This document shows, piece after piece, positions 17,497-25,683 of a stretch of DNA of 64,000 nt (position 1 is the first letter of the stretch; each line of letters opens with the position of its first letter). The stretch covers positions 1 through 64,000 of the forward strand of contig CAJUPL010000006.1 of NCBI GenBank assembly GCA_910588435.1, read 5' to 3'. The DNA is from an uncultured Eggerthellaceae bacterium (GTDB lineage: Bacteria > Actinomycetota > Coriobacteriia > Coriobacteriales > Eggerthellaceae). The notes beneath the pieces are model-generated. The model had not been told where the DNA came from. It made no database searches and worked only from the letters and a program-made list of their open reading frames with translations. The translations under genes were made by a program, and so were the position numbers.

Positions 17497-18873
17497 TCAA
17501 GGGATCCAAGCCTGGATGATGGGGATCCAGCCCATGACGAAGATCACGATGATCAGCGCAGGCACGCCGAAGCGCATCCAGCCGCGCAGCCACTTCGGGA
17601 AGCGCATCCCTTGGCCTGCATTCGCCTCAGCCAGGAAGTTGTCCCACCCCCAACCGCGCTTCGTCACGCAGAACAGCACGAAGATGAATGACCCGATCAC
17701 AAGCAGGTTGTTGGATACCAGGAAGTCCTCGATGGCCTGGATGTTTCCGATCCCCGGAAGCTCAACGCCAGCCCACACGTTGAACCCAAGCGCACACGGA
17801 AGCGACAGCAACGGGATCAGCACGCAGTTGATGGCAACCGCGCGCTTGCGGCTCATCCCCCATTCGTCCATCCAGAACGAGAGGATCCCTTCGAAGACCG
17901 CGATCACCGTGGACACCGCTGCGAAACCCATGAATACGAAGAATAGCGTGGCCCATAGATTCCCCATCCACATCTGCTCGAAGACCGTGGGCAGCGTGAT
18001 GAACACGAGGCCCGGGCCAGAGTCAGGTGACACGCCGAACGCGAAGCACGCCGGGAAGATGATCAGCCCTGTTGCAAGCGCCACGAACGTGTCCAGGCTG
18101 GCGATGCGCACAGCCTCGCCCGCAAGCGAGTACTTCTTGTTGATGTAGCTGCCGAAGATCTCCATGGAGCCAAGGCCGATGGACAGCGTGAAGAACGCCT
18201 GCCCCAATGCAGCGAACACGGCATCTCCGAAGATATCCCAGCTCCCGAAGAGCTTCCCGAAGTCAGGGAGCAGGTAGAATGCGATGCCCTCGCCCGCACC
18301 AGGCAGCGTGCATGCGCGCACAGCAAGGATGCCGATCAGCGCCAAGAGCGCCACCATCATCACCTTCGTTATGCGCTCAACGCCCTTCTGTAACCCCAGC
18401 GAGCACACCAGAAGCGATATCAAGCACGCAACGATCATCCAGCCCACTTGCTCAACGGGGTTCGCGAGCATGGCATCGAATATGGCTGACACATCCTCGC
18501 CTTGGCCGAACGGCGTGACCGCCATCTCTGGGATGTATGCCAGCATCCATCCAGCAACAGTGGTGTAGAACATCATCAAGAGGTAGAGCCCGCAAAGGCC
18601 TATCCACTTGAAGCGATGCCACTTGGTGCCCGCAGGCTCCAGCACGTTGAAGGCGCGGGCGATGCCCTTGCGGGATGCGCGTCCGACCGCGAACTCCATC
18701 ACCATGATGGGAACGCCCAAGATGATGAGGAAGATGAGGTACAGGACGATGAACGCGGCGCCTCCGTACTGCCCCACTATGTAGGGGAAGCGCCAAACGT
18801 TCCCAAGCCCCACGGCGCACCCTGCTGATATCAGGATGAACCCTAGCCTTGATTTGAATTGCTCACGCTCCAC
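17497..18873 (-). CDS. Sodium-dependent transporter, NSS/SNF family
   Basis: 458-residue neurotransmitter:sodium-symporter-type permease with about 12 membrane helices. The diagnostic first helix is ISAGCAVGLGNVWRFPYI (residues about 16-33), with the unwound GLGNVWRFP centre that binds sodium and substrate. Bacterial members usually import amino acids, with tryptophan, leucine and alanine among known substrates; which one is not readable here. GTG start with GGGGAA upstream. Third gene in the Usp-MFS-NSS run. Confidence 0.92.
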   Translation of the reverse strand: MEREQFKSRLGFILISAGCAVGLGNVWRFPYIVGQYGGAAFIVLYLIFLIILGVPIMVMEFAVGRASRKGIARAFNVLEPAGTKWHRFKWIGLCGLYLLMMFYTTVAGWMLAYIPEMAVTPFGQGEDVSAIFDAMLANPVEQVGWMIVACLISLLVCSLGLQKGVERITKVMMVALLALIGILAVRACTLPGAGEGIAFYLLPDFGKLFGSWDIFGDAVFAALGQAFFTLSIGLGSMEIFGSYINKKYSLAGEAVRIASLDTFVALATGLIIFPACFAFGVSPDSGPGLVFITLPTVFEQMWMGNLWATLFFVFMGFAAVSTVIAVFEGILSFWMDEWGMSRKRAVAINCVLIPLLSLPCALGFNVWAGVELPGIGNIQAIEDFLVSNNLLVIGSFIFVLFCVTKRGWGWDNFLAEANAGQGMRFPKWLRGWMRFGVPALIIVIFVMGWIPIIQAWIP

Positions 18874-18886
18874 CCAGTTCCCCTAT

Positions 18887-20212
18887 TCATTCGTAATACC
18901 TGCGCACCACCAAGAACACGGCAAGCGCCACGATCCCAACGATGCCCATGCAAAGATACAGCCATTCATACCCGATGATGGGCACGAGAGCGCCCAGCAG
19001 CAAAGGGCCGATGCCAACGCCTATGTCTAGGCTCATGTAGAAGGTAGCGTTCGCAACGGACAGGCGCGAGTCCGCAGCGGCCTTGACCGCCATGGCAAGC
19101 CCGCAGGCCTGCACGCATCCAACGCCGTACCCGCAAAGGAGGGCGGAGCCCAGCATCATCCAGTCATTGGAGGCGAACGCCAGGACCACCATGCCGGCAG
19201 CGAACGAGATGAACGCTGGCAGCATGACCGGCAGCGGCCCTTGCCTGTCGAACGCGCGGCCTGTGAAGGGGCGCGTCACGAACATGGAGAACGCATACAC
19301 GATGAAGAACACGCTGGCTGCGCGCGTGAGGCCTACCGTCTCTGAGAACGGCGTCAGGAACGTGAGCAGGGACGAGTACGCGAAGAACGTGAGGGAGCAC
19401 ACGATGGCTATGGGGATGGTGCTGCGCTCGATGAAGGCATCAAGCCCGCTGCGTCTCTTGCGCGCGCCCTTTCGCTGCGTGCGCTCAGATTCGCGCTCTT
19501 CTCGCTTGCCCTCAGCAGAGCCTTCCAGCTCATCAGATGCCAGCTCTTCTCCGGCCTGATCTGCGCTCATGGCGCGCTTCGGCTCACGGATGGCGAGGAT
19601 GCACGGCAGTGCCACCACCAGCACAGCAGCTGCCACGATGAAGAGCGCCGCATACCCCACATATCTTGACAGCAGGATGCCCGCGAACGGGCCGATGGCC
19701 GCTCCCAGCGTGACCGACAGCATGTAATAGCCAATGCCTTCGCCCTTGCGCGTGGTTGGCACTATGGCTGTGACGATGGTTGCCACCGTTGTGGAGCAGA
19801 CCCCATACATGAAGCCGTGAGCGAAGCGCACGCCCATGAGAGCTGCAAGCGGCATGTCAAGCAGGTAGAGGCCTGTGAGGCACGCACCTAGGAATGCCCC
19901 GATCAGCAGCAGGCGCTTGCGGCCCACCTTGCGCATGAGAGCGGGGGATGCGAAGCGCGCGAACAGCGTGCCAACGATGAAGATGCTGGCGCAGAACGCC
20001 GCAAGGGACGCGGGTGCTTGGAAGACGTCCATTGCGTAGGCGGTCATGACCACCGTGAGCATGAAGTAGTTGCATGACAGGACGAAGTTCGTGATGGTGC
20101 CCACCACGAAGTCCTTGGTCCAGAGCGGCGCTTGAGCCTTCTTGGCGCGCTTTGGCGTGGCGGACGAGTTCGCGGGGCTCAAGGTTCCGGTATTGTCAGC
20201 GCAGTCAGGCAT
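18887..20212 (-). CDS. MFS transporter
   Basis: 441-residue major facilitator with 12 predicted helices in two halves. The central hydrophilic loop (about residues 215-260) is rich in Arg, Glu and Ser. Motif-A-like residues follow helix 2 (ALMRKVGRKRLLLIGAF) and the matching position of the second half (RAFDRQGPLPVML). It has an unusually long polar N terminus of about 30 residues. Efflux or uptake role and substrate are unknown. It lies 9 bases after the universal stress gene and 13 bases before the NSS transporter gene, so the three form a likely operon. Confidence 0.88.
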   Translation of the reverse strand: MPDCADNTGTLSPANSSATPKRAKKAQAPLWTKDFVVGTITNFVLSCNYFMLTVVMTAYAMDVFQAPASLAAFCASIFIVGTLFARFASPALMRKVGRKRLLLIGAFLGACLTGLYLLDMPLAALMGVRFAHGFMYGVCSTTVATIVTAIVPTTRKGEGIGYYMLSVTLGAAIGPFAGILLSRYVGYAALFIVAAAVLVVALPCILAIREPKRAMSADQAGEELASDELEGSAEGKREERESERTQRKGARKRRSGLDAFIERSTIPIAIVCSLTFFAYSSLLTFLTPFSETVGLTRAASVFFIVYAFSMFVTRPFTGRAFDRQGPLPVMLPAFISFAAGMVVLAFASNDWMMLGSALLCGYGVGCVQACGLAMAVKAAADSRLSVANATFYMSLDIGVGIGPLLLGALVPIIGYEWLYLCMGIVGIVALAVFLVVRRYYE

Positions 20213-20221
20213 GAGGGCTGT

Positions 20222-20644
20222 CTAGTCAGCCTCTTTCGCGATCATGACCGTTATGGGCGAGTCCTTCACAACGCCGTAGCTGACCGAGCCAAGGTAGCCC
20301 TTGACGCCGCCGACGCCGCGGCTGCCCATGATGATCATATCCGCGCCCTCATCCTTTGCCGCGTTGATGATCAGGTCCGCCGGAGATGACCCTTTGAGGA
20401 TCCTCACCTCAACGGGATTGGGGATGCTGTCTGCTATCTGCGCCAGCTCTTGTGTGATGGATGCGCTCTCATCCATGATCACGGTGTCTATCCCCGCCGC
20501 GGCCGCGCCCGACGAGAACAGGCGCATCACATGCACCAGCACTATCTGGATGCTGGGATCAAGGGACGCGATGTCCTCTGCGATCCTGAGCGCTTTCTTG
20601 GATGGCTCAGACCCGTCATAGGCAACTAGCAGCTTCTTGGACAT
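20222..20644 (-). CDS. Universal stress protein (UspA family)
   Basis: 140-residue single-domain universal stress protein. The N-terminal strand LLVAYDGSEPSKKAL and the C-terminal nucleotide-binding motif GSRGVGGVKGYLGSVSYGVV (G-x2-G-x9-G-S type) predict ATP binding. The start at 20644 is chosen for GGAGGAG six bases upstream; an ATG two codons earlier is too close to that site. It heads an operon with an MFS and an NSS transporter. Usp proteins are often linked to membrane transporters as regulators, which fits but is an inference. Confidence 0.93.
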   Translation of the reverse strand: MSKKLLVAYDGSEPSKKALRIAEDIASLDPSIQIVLVHVMRLFSSGAAAAGIDTVIMDESASITQELAQIADSIPNPVEVRILKGSSPADLIINAAKDEGADMIIMGSRGVGGVKGYLGSVSYGVVKDSPITVMIAKEAD

Positions 20645-20816
20645 GCGCATCTCCTCCCCGTTGAGCTCATGACTGCATTCTAAACCCGCGAACGCAGCTC
20701 ACGCGAAGGTGCGTCTGTGCTGTTACCTCTGAGGCATCAGGAACTCAAGCGAAGCGTGCTGCTGAAGCAGCTTGGGTGCGCTTTGGACATGCTTTGGATG
20801 CGCCTGGAACTCCGCC

Positions 20817-21236
20817 TCAAGCCAGCTTGTCGTACTCCTCATCCGTGACGGGCTCCAACCACTCGTTGGAGGTGTCAACACCCGGGACCTCGAATGCCAG
20901 ATGGCTGAACCAGCTGTCAGCTGCGGCGCCATGCCAGTGCTTCACGTTCGCAGGGATATGGACCACGTCCCCGGGGAGCATCTGCTGCGCGGGCTTCCCC
21001 CATTCCTGGTACCAGCCGCGGCCGCCCACGCACACCAGCATCTGACCGCCGCCATCTGCTGCGTGATGGATGTGCCAGTTGTTGCGACAGCGCGGCTCGA
21101 ACGTGACGTTGAAGAACGGGATCTGCTCGGTGGAGACGGGAGCTAGGTAGCTCTGACCGATGAAGTACTGCGCGAAGCCGTCGTTCGGCTCACCTATCGG
21201 GAATATGATGCTCTCTTCGTATGCTTGCTTATCCAT
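20817..21236 (-). CDS. Cupin-domain protein
   Basis: 139-residue single cupin. The metal motif is spread over NNWHIHHAADGGGQMLV (two histidines and a downstream Gln in the Glu position) and the second motif LPGDVVHIPANVKHWHGA. The C terminus matches small cupins often annotated near carboxymuconolactone decarboxylase-like proteins. Catalytic role unknown. The ATG at 21236 has GAGGAA five bases upstream; the longer open frame adds nine residues without a site. It stands alone between the Usp operon and the R4 repeat array. Confidence 0.87.
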   Translation of the reverse strand: MDKQAYEESIIFPIGEPNDGFAQYFIGQSYLAPVSTEQIPFFNVTFEPRCRNNWHIHHAADGGGQMLVCVGGRGWYQEWGKPAQQMLPGDVVHIPANVKHWHGAAADSWFSHLAFEVPGVDTSNEWLEPVTDEEYDKLA

Positions 21237-21315
21237 TGCTCTTCCTCTCTGTGTCAGTTGCATGACCCTACTCTAAAGGTTCAAGCACGCTTCAAGTCAA
21301 GCCCCCTCAACCCTA

Positions 21316-21384
21316 TATATGACCCAGGAGGTCAATGACATTTCCCCGTGCTTAATGTCATTGACCAAAATGGTCATAATTAGG
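21316..21384. repeat. AT-rich header module of array R4
   Basis: Perfect 13-bp inverted repeat GGTCAATGACATT (21330-21342) and AATGTCATTGACC (21354-21366), flanked by TATATATGACC on the left and TGGTCATAATTAGGAAG on the right. Related headers precede the units in R7 (stem 50597-50633) and R8 (stem 61329-61363), and a shortened form without the central stem lies in R6 (47510-47540). Confidence 0.75.
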
Positions 21385-21415
21385 AAGTCTCTTTAGGAGT
21401 AAGCGCCCCTTCCCT

Positions 21416-21606
21416 GTGGGCGCTTGCATTGCAAGCGCAGCTGTGCGCTAGCACAGCGTAACGAGGGCGGAAGCCCGAAATGCCCGGATAGCTGTTCTGC
21501 GTCAGGCCAGCTTGCCTGGCCAGTTGCTGGGCGCCGGGTGTTCGCGGACTGGCGTCCGCGTTACGCATTGCTGGCGCAATGCTGCGTCTCCAATGGAGAC
21601 GCCCAC
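21416..21606 (+). repeat. Complete 191-bp nested inverted-repeat unit (R4 copy)
   Basis: Reads GTGGGCG at the left end and CGCCCAC at the right end. Left arm hairpins are GCGCTTGCATTGCAAGCGC, CTGTGC-GCTA-GCACAG and GGGC-GGAA-GCCC. The centre is CCGG ... CAGGC/GCCTG ... CCGG. Right arm hairpins are CGCGGAC-TGGC-GTCCGCG (21543-21560), GCATTGC-TGGC-GCAATGC (21565-21582) and GCGTCTCCAATGGAGACGC (21584-21602). This copy carries stem alleles (GGAC, TCTCC) not shared with the other two complete units but keeps the same length. Confidence 0.85.
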
Positions 21607-21645
21607 TATTAGGGGAGGGCGCAGCTGCGGCTGCAATGCAGCCGC

Positions 21646-21886
21646 CCACAGGTGGGGGGGGTTGTAGCTGATCCGTGCACGCTGGCATTCTGGGTTGCCA
21701 CGTAGGGCACGCCACAAGACCGGTGGCGTGCCCTACGTCAACCTGAAACAGCTACTTTGTTGATAACGGGTCTGACCAGAGGCTGAGTCTCTGGTGGACA
21801 TAGGGCAAGGCACCGCATTTGTGCCTTGCCGCCCATTAGCGATCGGGAGCGCACATGAGCAGGGCGCAAGCTTCACCCGGATAAGG
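21646..21886 (+). repeat. Accessory repeat block shared with R6 (copy 1)
   Basis: Block homologous to about 47675-47915. It begins CCACAGGTGGGGGGGGTTG and contains CGTAGGGCACGCCAC/GTGGCGTGCCCTACG (15-bp stem, 21701-21737), the shared line CAACCTGAAACA, CTACTTTGTTGATAACG, then ACCAGAG/CTCTGGT and GGCAAGGCAC/GTGCCTTGCC. The stem is perfect here and partly decayed in the other copy. Confidence 0.75.
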
Positions 21887-21941
21887 GGCGCGTAAGCGCC
21901 CCAAGGCCGCTATGAAAAGAGCGGGCACAGCGTGTCTGCGC

Positions 21942-23084
21942 TCATAAGCCGGGGAATCCCTCAGTTCCGCAGGCGCGGATCATCTGGATGTACTCATCAA
22001 CCGAGAACTCCTTGCTGCTCACCTTGTTCGTAGCCTCGGCAATGGCCTCGTCAGTTGGCATCTCCCCATACGCCTCAAGCGTGAGCGGCAGGCCGCCGCT
22101 TCTAAGGATGCCCATCACGCGGCTGAAGGCGAAGCGCACGGCATCCTCAACGGACGCATCGGGATCTGCGCCCATGATGCTGACCGCGAACTCGCGCACC
22201 TGATCAGGATGATGGCGTGCCGCGAAGACGAGCCAGCGCGGATACACCATGGCCAGGTTCTCACGGTACACAGTGCCAAGCGTGAAGCGAAGGAGCCCTG
22301 CTGCGGAGAAGATGCTGTACGTCCAGTTCCCCTCCATGCCAAGCCCCAGAAGCCCGCTAGTCTCAAGGAAGCTGGCCCAGAGCATCGTTTGGCGGGCATC
22401 AGCGTTCTCCGGCTCTTCCAAGAGCACCGGATACGCGCCCAAGACCGCACGCAACGACGCAGCCGTGAACCCACGGGAGATGGGGTTCGCATCAGTGAAG
22501 TACCTATACCCCGTCTGCGCCAAGAGCACCATGGTGGAGAACGCCGTGTTGCGCGCATCCAGAGAGAACGTGAAGGGCGGGTAGAGCAGCGCATAGTCCG
22601 CGAACACGCCATGGATGCCGCCCGCATACCCCATGATGTCGCTCACGCCATTGGCCTCAGAGCCGGTGGATGGGTAGGTTGGGATCAGCACGAGCCACAG
22701 CTTCTCGTCGTTGTGCTGCTCAAGCTTTCCCGTAAGGTAGTCATCGTAGTCATCATGGAGCGCGCAGAACGCGATGGCCTTGGCCGTATCCATCACAGAG
22801 GCCCCTCCAAGGCCAACCACCATCTCCGCATTGGACTCACGTGCAGCGCGCGTTCCCTCCACTATCCGCTCATAGGTGCACTGCGTGATGCCTGCGAACT
22901 GGCCCACCGAAGCCCCCGCTGCGCTAAGCGCGCCCATCACAGCATCAAGCGAGCCGCTCCTCTTCGCAGACCCAGCACCGCTGACCAGAAGGACGCGCTT
23001 GCCTTGAGCTACGCGCTCAAGGGCGTCAAGCGCATCATCTCCGCAGATGGCAGTGACTGGGTTCTGGAACTTGAAGCTCTTCAT
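21942..23084 (-). CDS. Iron-type alcohol dehydrogenase family protein lacking the metal ligands
   Basis: 380-residue protein with the overall fold signals of the iron-dependent alcohol dehydrogenase family. The NAD(P)-binding motif GLGGASVMDTAKAIAF and the following PTYPSTGSEANGVSDI are well kept. The usual metal site is not: where family members have an Asp...His pair (D-x3-H) this protein reads MVLLAQTGYRYFT, and where two further histidines sit (H-x3-H and the H-G before GLA) it reads TYSIFS and TVYRENLAM. The four expected ligands therefore appear to be replaced. The protein may bind nucleotide and a ligand without iron, use another chemistry, or be degenerate. Its start overlaps the end of an aldo/keto reductase gene by four bases. 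Confidence 0.82.
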   Translation of the reverse strand: MKSFKFQNPVTAICGDDALDALERVAQGKRVLLVSGAGSAKRSGSLDAVMGALSAAGASVGQFAGITQCTYERIVEGTRAARESNAEMVVGLGGASVMDTAKAIAFCALHDDYDDYLTGKLEQHNDEKLWLVLIPTYPSTGSEANGVSDIMGYAGGIHGVFADYALLYPPFTFSLDARNTAFSTMVLLAQTGYRYFTDANPISRGFTAASLRAVLGAYPVLLEEPENADARQTMLWASFLETSGLLGLGMEGNWTYSIFSAAGLLRFTLGTVYRENLAMVYPRWLVFAARHHPDQVREFAVSIMGADPDASVEDAVRFAFSRVMGILRSGGLPLTLEAYGEMPTDEAIAEATNKVSSKEFSVDEYIQMIRACGTEGFPGL

Positions 23085-24088
23085 CTTTGGGCCGCCTTCA
23101 CCTCAGTGCCGCCATATACGCCTGAGAGCTCCATGCTCTCAAGGGCGGAATCTATCTCAGCCAGCTCCGCTTCAGAGAGGATGATGTCAGCCGCGCCCAG
23201 GTTCTCAGCAAGCCTATGGCGCTTGCGCGTGCCGGGGATGGGCGCCAGATGCGGCTGTTTGCAGATCATCCAAGCAAGGGAGATCTGGGCAGGGGTTGCA
23301 TGGTGCTCGTTCGCCATATCACGCAACATCTCCAGAAGCGCCGCATTCTGAGCGATGGCCTCCTCAGAGAACTGCGGCATCTCGATGCGGTAATCCTCCC
23401 CATTGTCCTCGAACGCGCTCTTGTCCGCATACTTGCCCGAGAGGAACCCGTTCGCAAGCGGGCTGAAGGCCATGAAGCCTATCCCCAGCTCCTGGCACAC
23501 TGGGAACAGGTCAGCATGCCAGCGCGCCATCATGGAATACCTGTTCTGGATGGCCGTGACCGGGCAGACCGCATGGGCGCGCCGGATGGTGTCCTCATCC
23601 ACCTCAGAGAGACCCCAGCCCAAGATCTTGCCCGCTGCGATGAGGTCCTTCATCACCTCGGCCACTTCCTCAACGGGGGTGTTAGGGTCTTGCCTGTGCT
23701 GGAAGTAGATGTCAACGCGGTCGGTCTTCAGGCGCTTCAAGGATCCATCGATGGAGCGCAGGATGGCTTCAGGGCTTGAGTCCGCGATGACCGAATGGTT
23801 GATCTTGCCATCATCCCAGTCAAAGGCAAGCCCGAACTTCGTGGATATGCGCACCTGGTCCCTATAGGGTTCAAGCGCGCGTCCCACTAGCTCTTCGTTC
23901 TCATGTGGGTTGGCGGGCGTGCCGTAGCACTCAGCGGTGTCGAACAGCGTGCAGCCCAAGGCTACTGCATCCCCTATGAGGTCTATCATCTGCTGCTCGT
24001 CCGCGGGCTTGCCGTATGCGTGGGTCATCCCCATGCACCCAAGGCCAACCGCAGAGACCTCTATGTCACCAAGCTTCCTGTATCTCAT
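23081..24088 (-). CDS. Aldo/keto reductase
   Basis: 335-residue TIM-barrel NAD(P)H-dependent oxidoreductase. The catalytic tetrad is visible as Asp and Tyr in FDTAECYG, Lys in STKFGL and His in YFQHRQDP. The C-terminal cofactor site IPGTRKRHRLAENLGAADI is typical of the AKR11/AKR13-like group. It reduces carbonyls on an unknown physiological substrate; cytoplasmic. It overlaps the alcohol-dehydrogenase-like gene and follows an esterase lipoprotein gene by three bases, all minus strand, in a seven-gene redox and hydrolase run that starts at 28306. Confidence 0.92.
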   Translation of the reverse strand: MRYRKLGDIEVSAVGLGCMGMTHAYGKPADEQQMIDLIGDAVALGCTLFDTAECYGTPANPHENEELVGRALEPYRDQVRISTKFGLAFDWDDGKINHSVIADSSPEAILRSIDGSLKRLKTDRVDIYFQHRQDPNTPVEEVAEVMKDLIAAGKILGWGLSEVDEDTIRRAHAVCPVTAIQNRYSMMARWHADLFPVCQELGIGFMAFSPLANGFLSGKYADKSAFEDNGEDYRIEMPQFSEEAIAQNAALLEMLRDMANEHHATPAQISLAWMICKQPHLAPIPGTRKRHRLAENLGAADIILSEAELAEIDSALESMELSGVYGGTEVKAAQR

Positions 24089-24091
24089 CTC

Positions 24092-25180
24092 TCACTTCCT
24101 GTTCGCATCCCAGAACCTGACTGCGTCATCTATCCAGCCTTCAGCCACCGTCCCCGTGCCAAGCCCGAATCCATGGCTCAGCCCCTGATATTCATGGAAC
24201 TCTGTTGGGATCCCCATCTGAGACAGCGCGTCCAGCCGCCTTCGCATCGTCTGCCAATTCGCGATGCCATCGTTGGTGCCAACGCACGCATACGTGGGCG
24301 CGTCGTCTGAGTATGCAGAAGAGAGCCCCGTGTACTGGGTGACCACCATCGATGCCTGCGGGATGTCATCCCTGCCCGTCAGCTGATCAAGCGCTGAGCG
24401 GTTCCCAAGTGCTGCCGCCATACGTGCCCCGGCGGACCCTCCCCAAAGGGAGTAGCCATTCGCATCCACGCCCAGCTCAGACGCATTGTCATGCACGAAT
24501 TCGATGGCGCGAGCAAGGTCCTCATACGGACGGTCTGTGCGGTATATCAGCGCGAAGGCGTTATAGCCCTTCTGGCTCAACGCCTGCGCAACCGGGAAGC
24601 TATCGTGCAGCGCTGCCACATAGGCGAAGCCTCCACCCGCATTCACTATCGCGAACGGCGCGCCTGGCTTGCCGCGAAAGAAGAAGAGCCCCGTATCCTC
24701 AAGGCTTGGATCAGCCACCATCTCCGCATCCGTGTAGATGGGATAGAAGATGCGCTCACCAGATGCTGCATCTTGGCGCAACCGCTCAAGCTCACCCGCG
24801 AAGGCATCAGCGCGCAAGTTCGAATACCACGCGAAGGTGCCGTTGCTAGCCAGATCTGACAACGTGTCATCGCCTGAAACAGGCCTGTCCACCGGGAAGA
24901 GGAGCCTGCCGAACCCTTCGAACTCTGGCAGGCTCTCTATCTCTTCTACCGTAGATGCCTCTGTGATCTGATCGCTTGGCACTTGATCGCCCTCTATCAC
25001 GTCCTCATTCACCGAAGATGCCATGCTCACAATGGGTTGGGGGGTCTTGACCTCACGCCCTTGCGCCTGCCCTTGCTGCAGACCTTGCGCTTCCTCCTGC
25101 AGCTGCCCTTGTGCAGCGCAGCCGCTGATGGCCAATGAGGCCGCTATGAGCAGAGCTCCACACGCAACGGATGCCCTCAT
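24092..25180 (-). CDS. Alpha/beta-hydrolase lipoprotein (esterase-like)
   Basis: 362-residue exported hydrolase. The signal peptide ends in the lipobox AISGC, and a Gln/Gly-rich spacer and a long N-terminal extension precede the catalytic domain. The esterase features are an oxyanion-hole-type NAGGGF, the nucleophile elbow GGSAG (about residue 245) and a late histidine in GLSHGFGLG; an acidic residue in CVGTNDGIANW completes the likely triad. It resembles the BD-FAE/acetyl-xylan-esterase-like hydrolases. It would act at the cell surface on an ester not predictable here. The ATG follows the usual lipoprotein leader. Confidence 0.87.
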   Translation of the reverse strand: MRASVACGALLIAASLAISGCAAQGQLQEEAQGLQQGQAQGREVKTPQPIVSMASSVNEDVIEGDQVPSDQITEASTVEEIESLPEFEGFGRLLFPVDRPVSGDDTLSDLASNGTFAWYSNLRADAFAGELERLRQDAASGERIFYPIYTDAEMVADPSLEDTGLFFFRGKPGAPFAIVNAGGGFAYVAALHDSFPVAQALSQKGYNAFALIYRTDRPYEDLARAIEFVHDNASELGVDANGYSLWGGSAGARMAAALGNRSALDQLTGRDDIPQASMVVTQYTGLSSAYSDDAPTYACVGTNDGIANWQTMRRRLDALSQMGIPTEFHEYQGLSHGFGLGTGTVAEGWIDDAVRFWDANRK

Positions 25181-25201
25181 CTAGCCCACACCATCCGCGC
25201 A

Positions 25202-25651
25202 TCAGAGCTTGGCGGCCAGCTCACGAGCTTCGCGATCATTGGTGGCCATGCCCTCATATGTAGCGCCATAGAGGCCTGCGAAGCGGCTCATCGTGTACTC
25301 TCCCCTATCCAGCATGGCGGGCGTTGGCGCCGCGCCCTGGAAGAGGAAGAAGAGCCTCTTGCCTGCAAAGCCGCCCTCAGGCACCGGGCCGTAGCAGCGG
25401 TCCAGCAGGTTGCGCAGCATCCCCGAGAGGTCATGCCAATAGACCGGGGAGCCGAAGACCAGGACGTCAGCTGCATTCATCCTCTCAAGCGCTTCGTTGA
25501 ACTGGTCATCTTCGAAGTGCTGCCCATAGTCGTAGATCTTCATGTCCGCTATCTCAAGCGTTTCGAACTGGTGCCCTTCAAGGAGGACATTCGCCAGACG
25601 AGCAGTGTTGCCTTCGCGCTCCGGGCTTCCATTTATGAATAGGATCTTCAT
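25202..25651 (-). CDS. NADPH-dependent FMN reductase / flavodoxin-fold protein
   Basis: 149-residue flavodoxin-like fold. The phosphate-binding loop is NGSPEREGNT near the N terminus (residues about 6-15), and FGSPVYWHDLSGMLRNLLDR is the region that stacks on FMN and forms the dimer. It probably reduces FMN, quinones or azo/iron compounds in the cytoplasm. The ATG at 25651 has AGGAGA at about six bases; the longer frame runs into the upstream flavodoxin gene. It differs from its upstream neighbour in having no signal peptide. Confidence 0.9.
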   Translation of the reverse strand: MKILFINGSPEREGNTARLANVLLEGHQFETLEIADMKIYDYGQHFEDDQFNEALERMNAADVLVFGSPVYWHDLSGMLRNLLDRCYGPVPEGGFAGKRLFFLFQGAAPTPAMLDRGEYTMSRFAGLYGATYEGMATNDREARELAAKL

Positions 25652-25683
25652 GATGTCTCCTGTCTGTCTTTTGCTCAACGCGC

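Larger units (their letters stand above)
21300..21941 (+). repeat. Hairpin repeat array R4
   Basis: A 640-base intergenic array. In order: AT-rich header with a 13-bp stem (21316-21384), a complete 191-bp unit (21416-21606), an extra D hairpin GCGGCTGCAATGCAGCCGC (21627-21645), a block with the 15-bp stem at 21701-21737, the pairs ACCAGAG/CTCTGGT and GGCAAGGCAC/GTGCCTTGCC, and the E hairpin GGGGCGC-GTAA-GCGCCCC (21885-21902). It lies between two minus-strand genes. No open frame in it looks like a gene. Confidence 0.85.
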
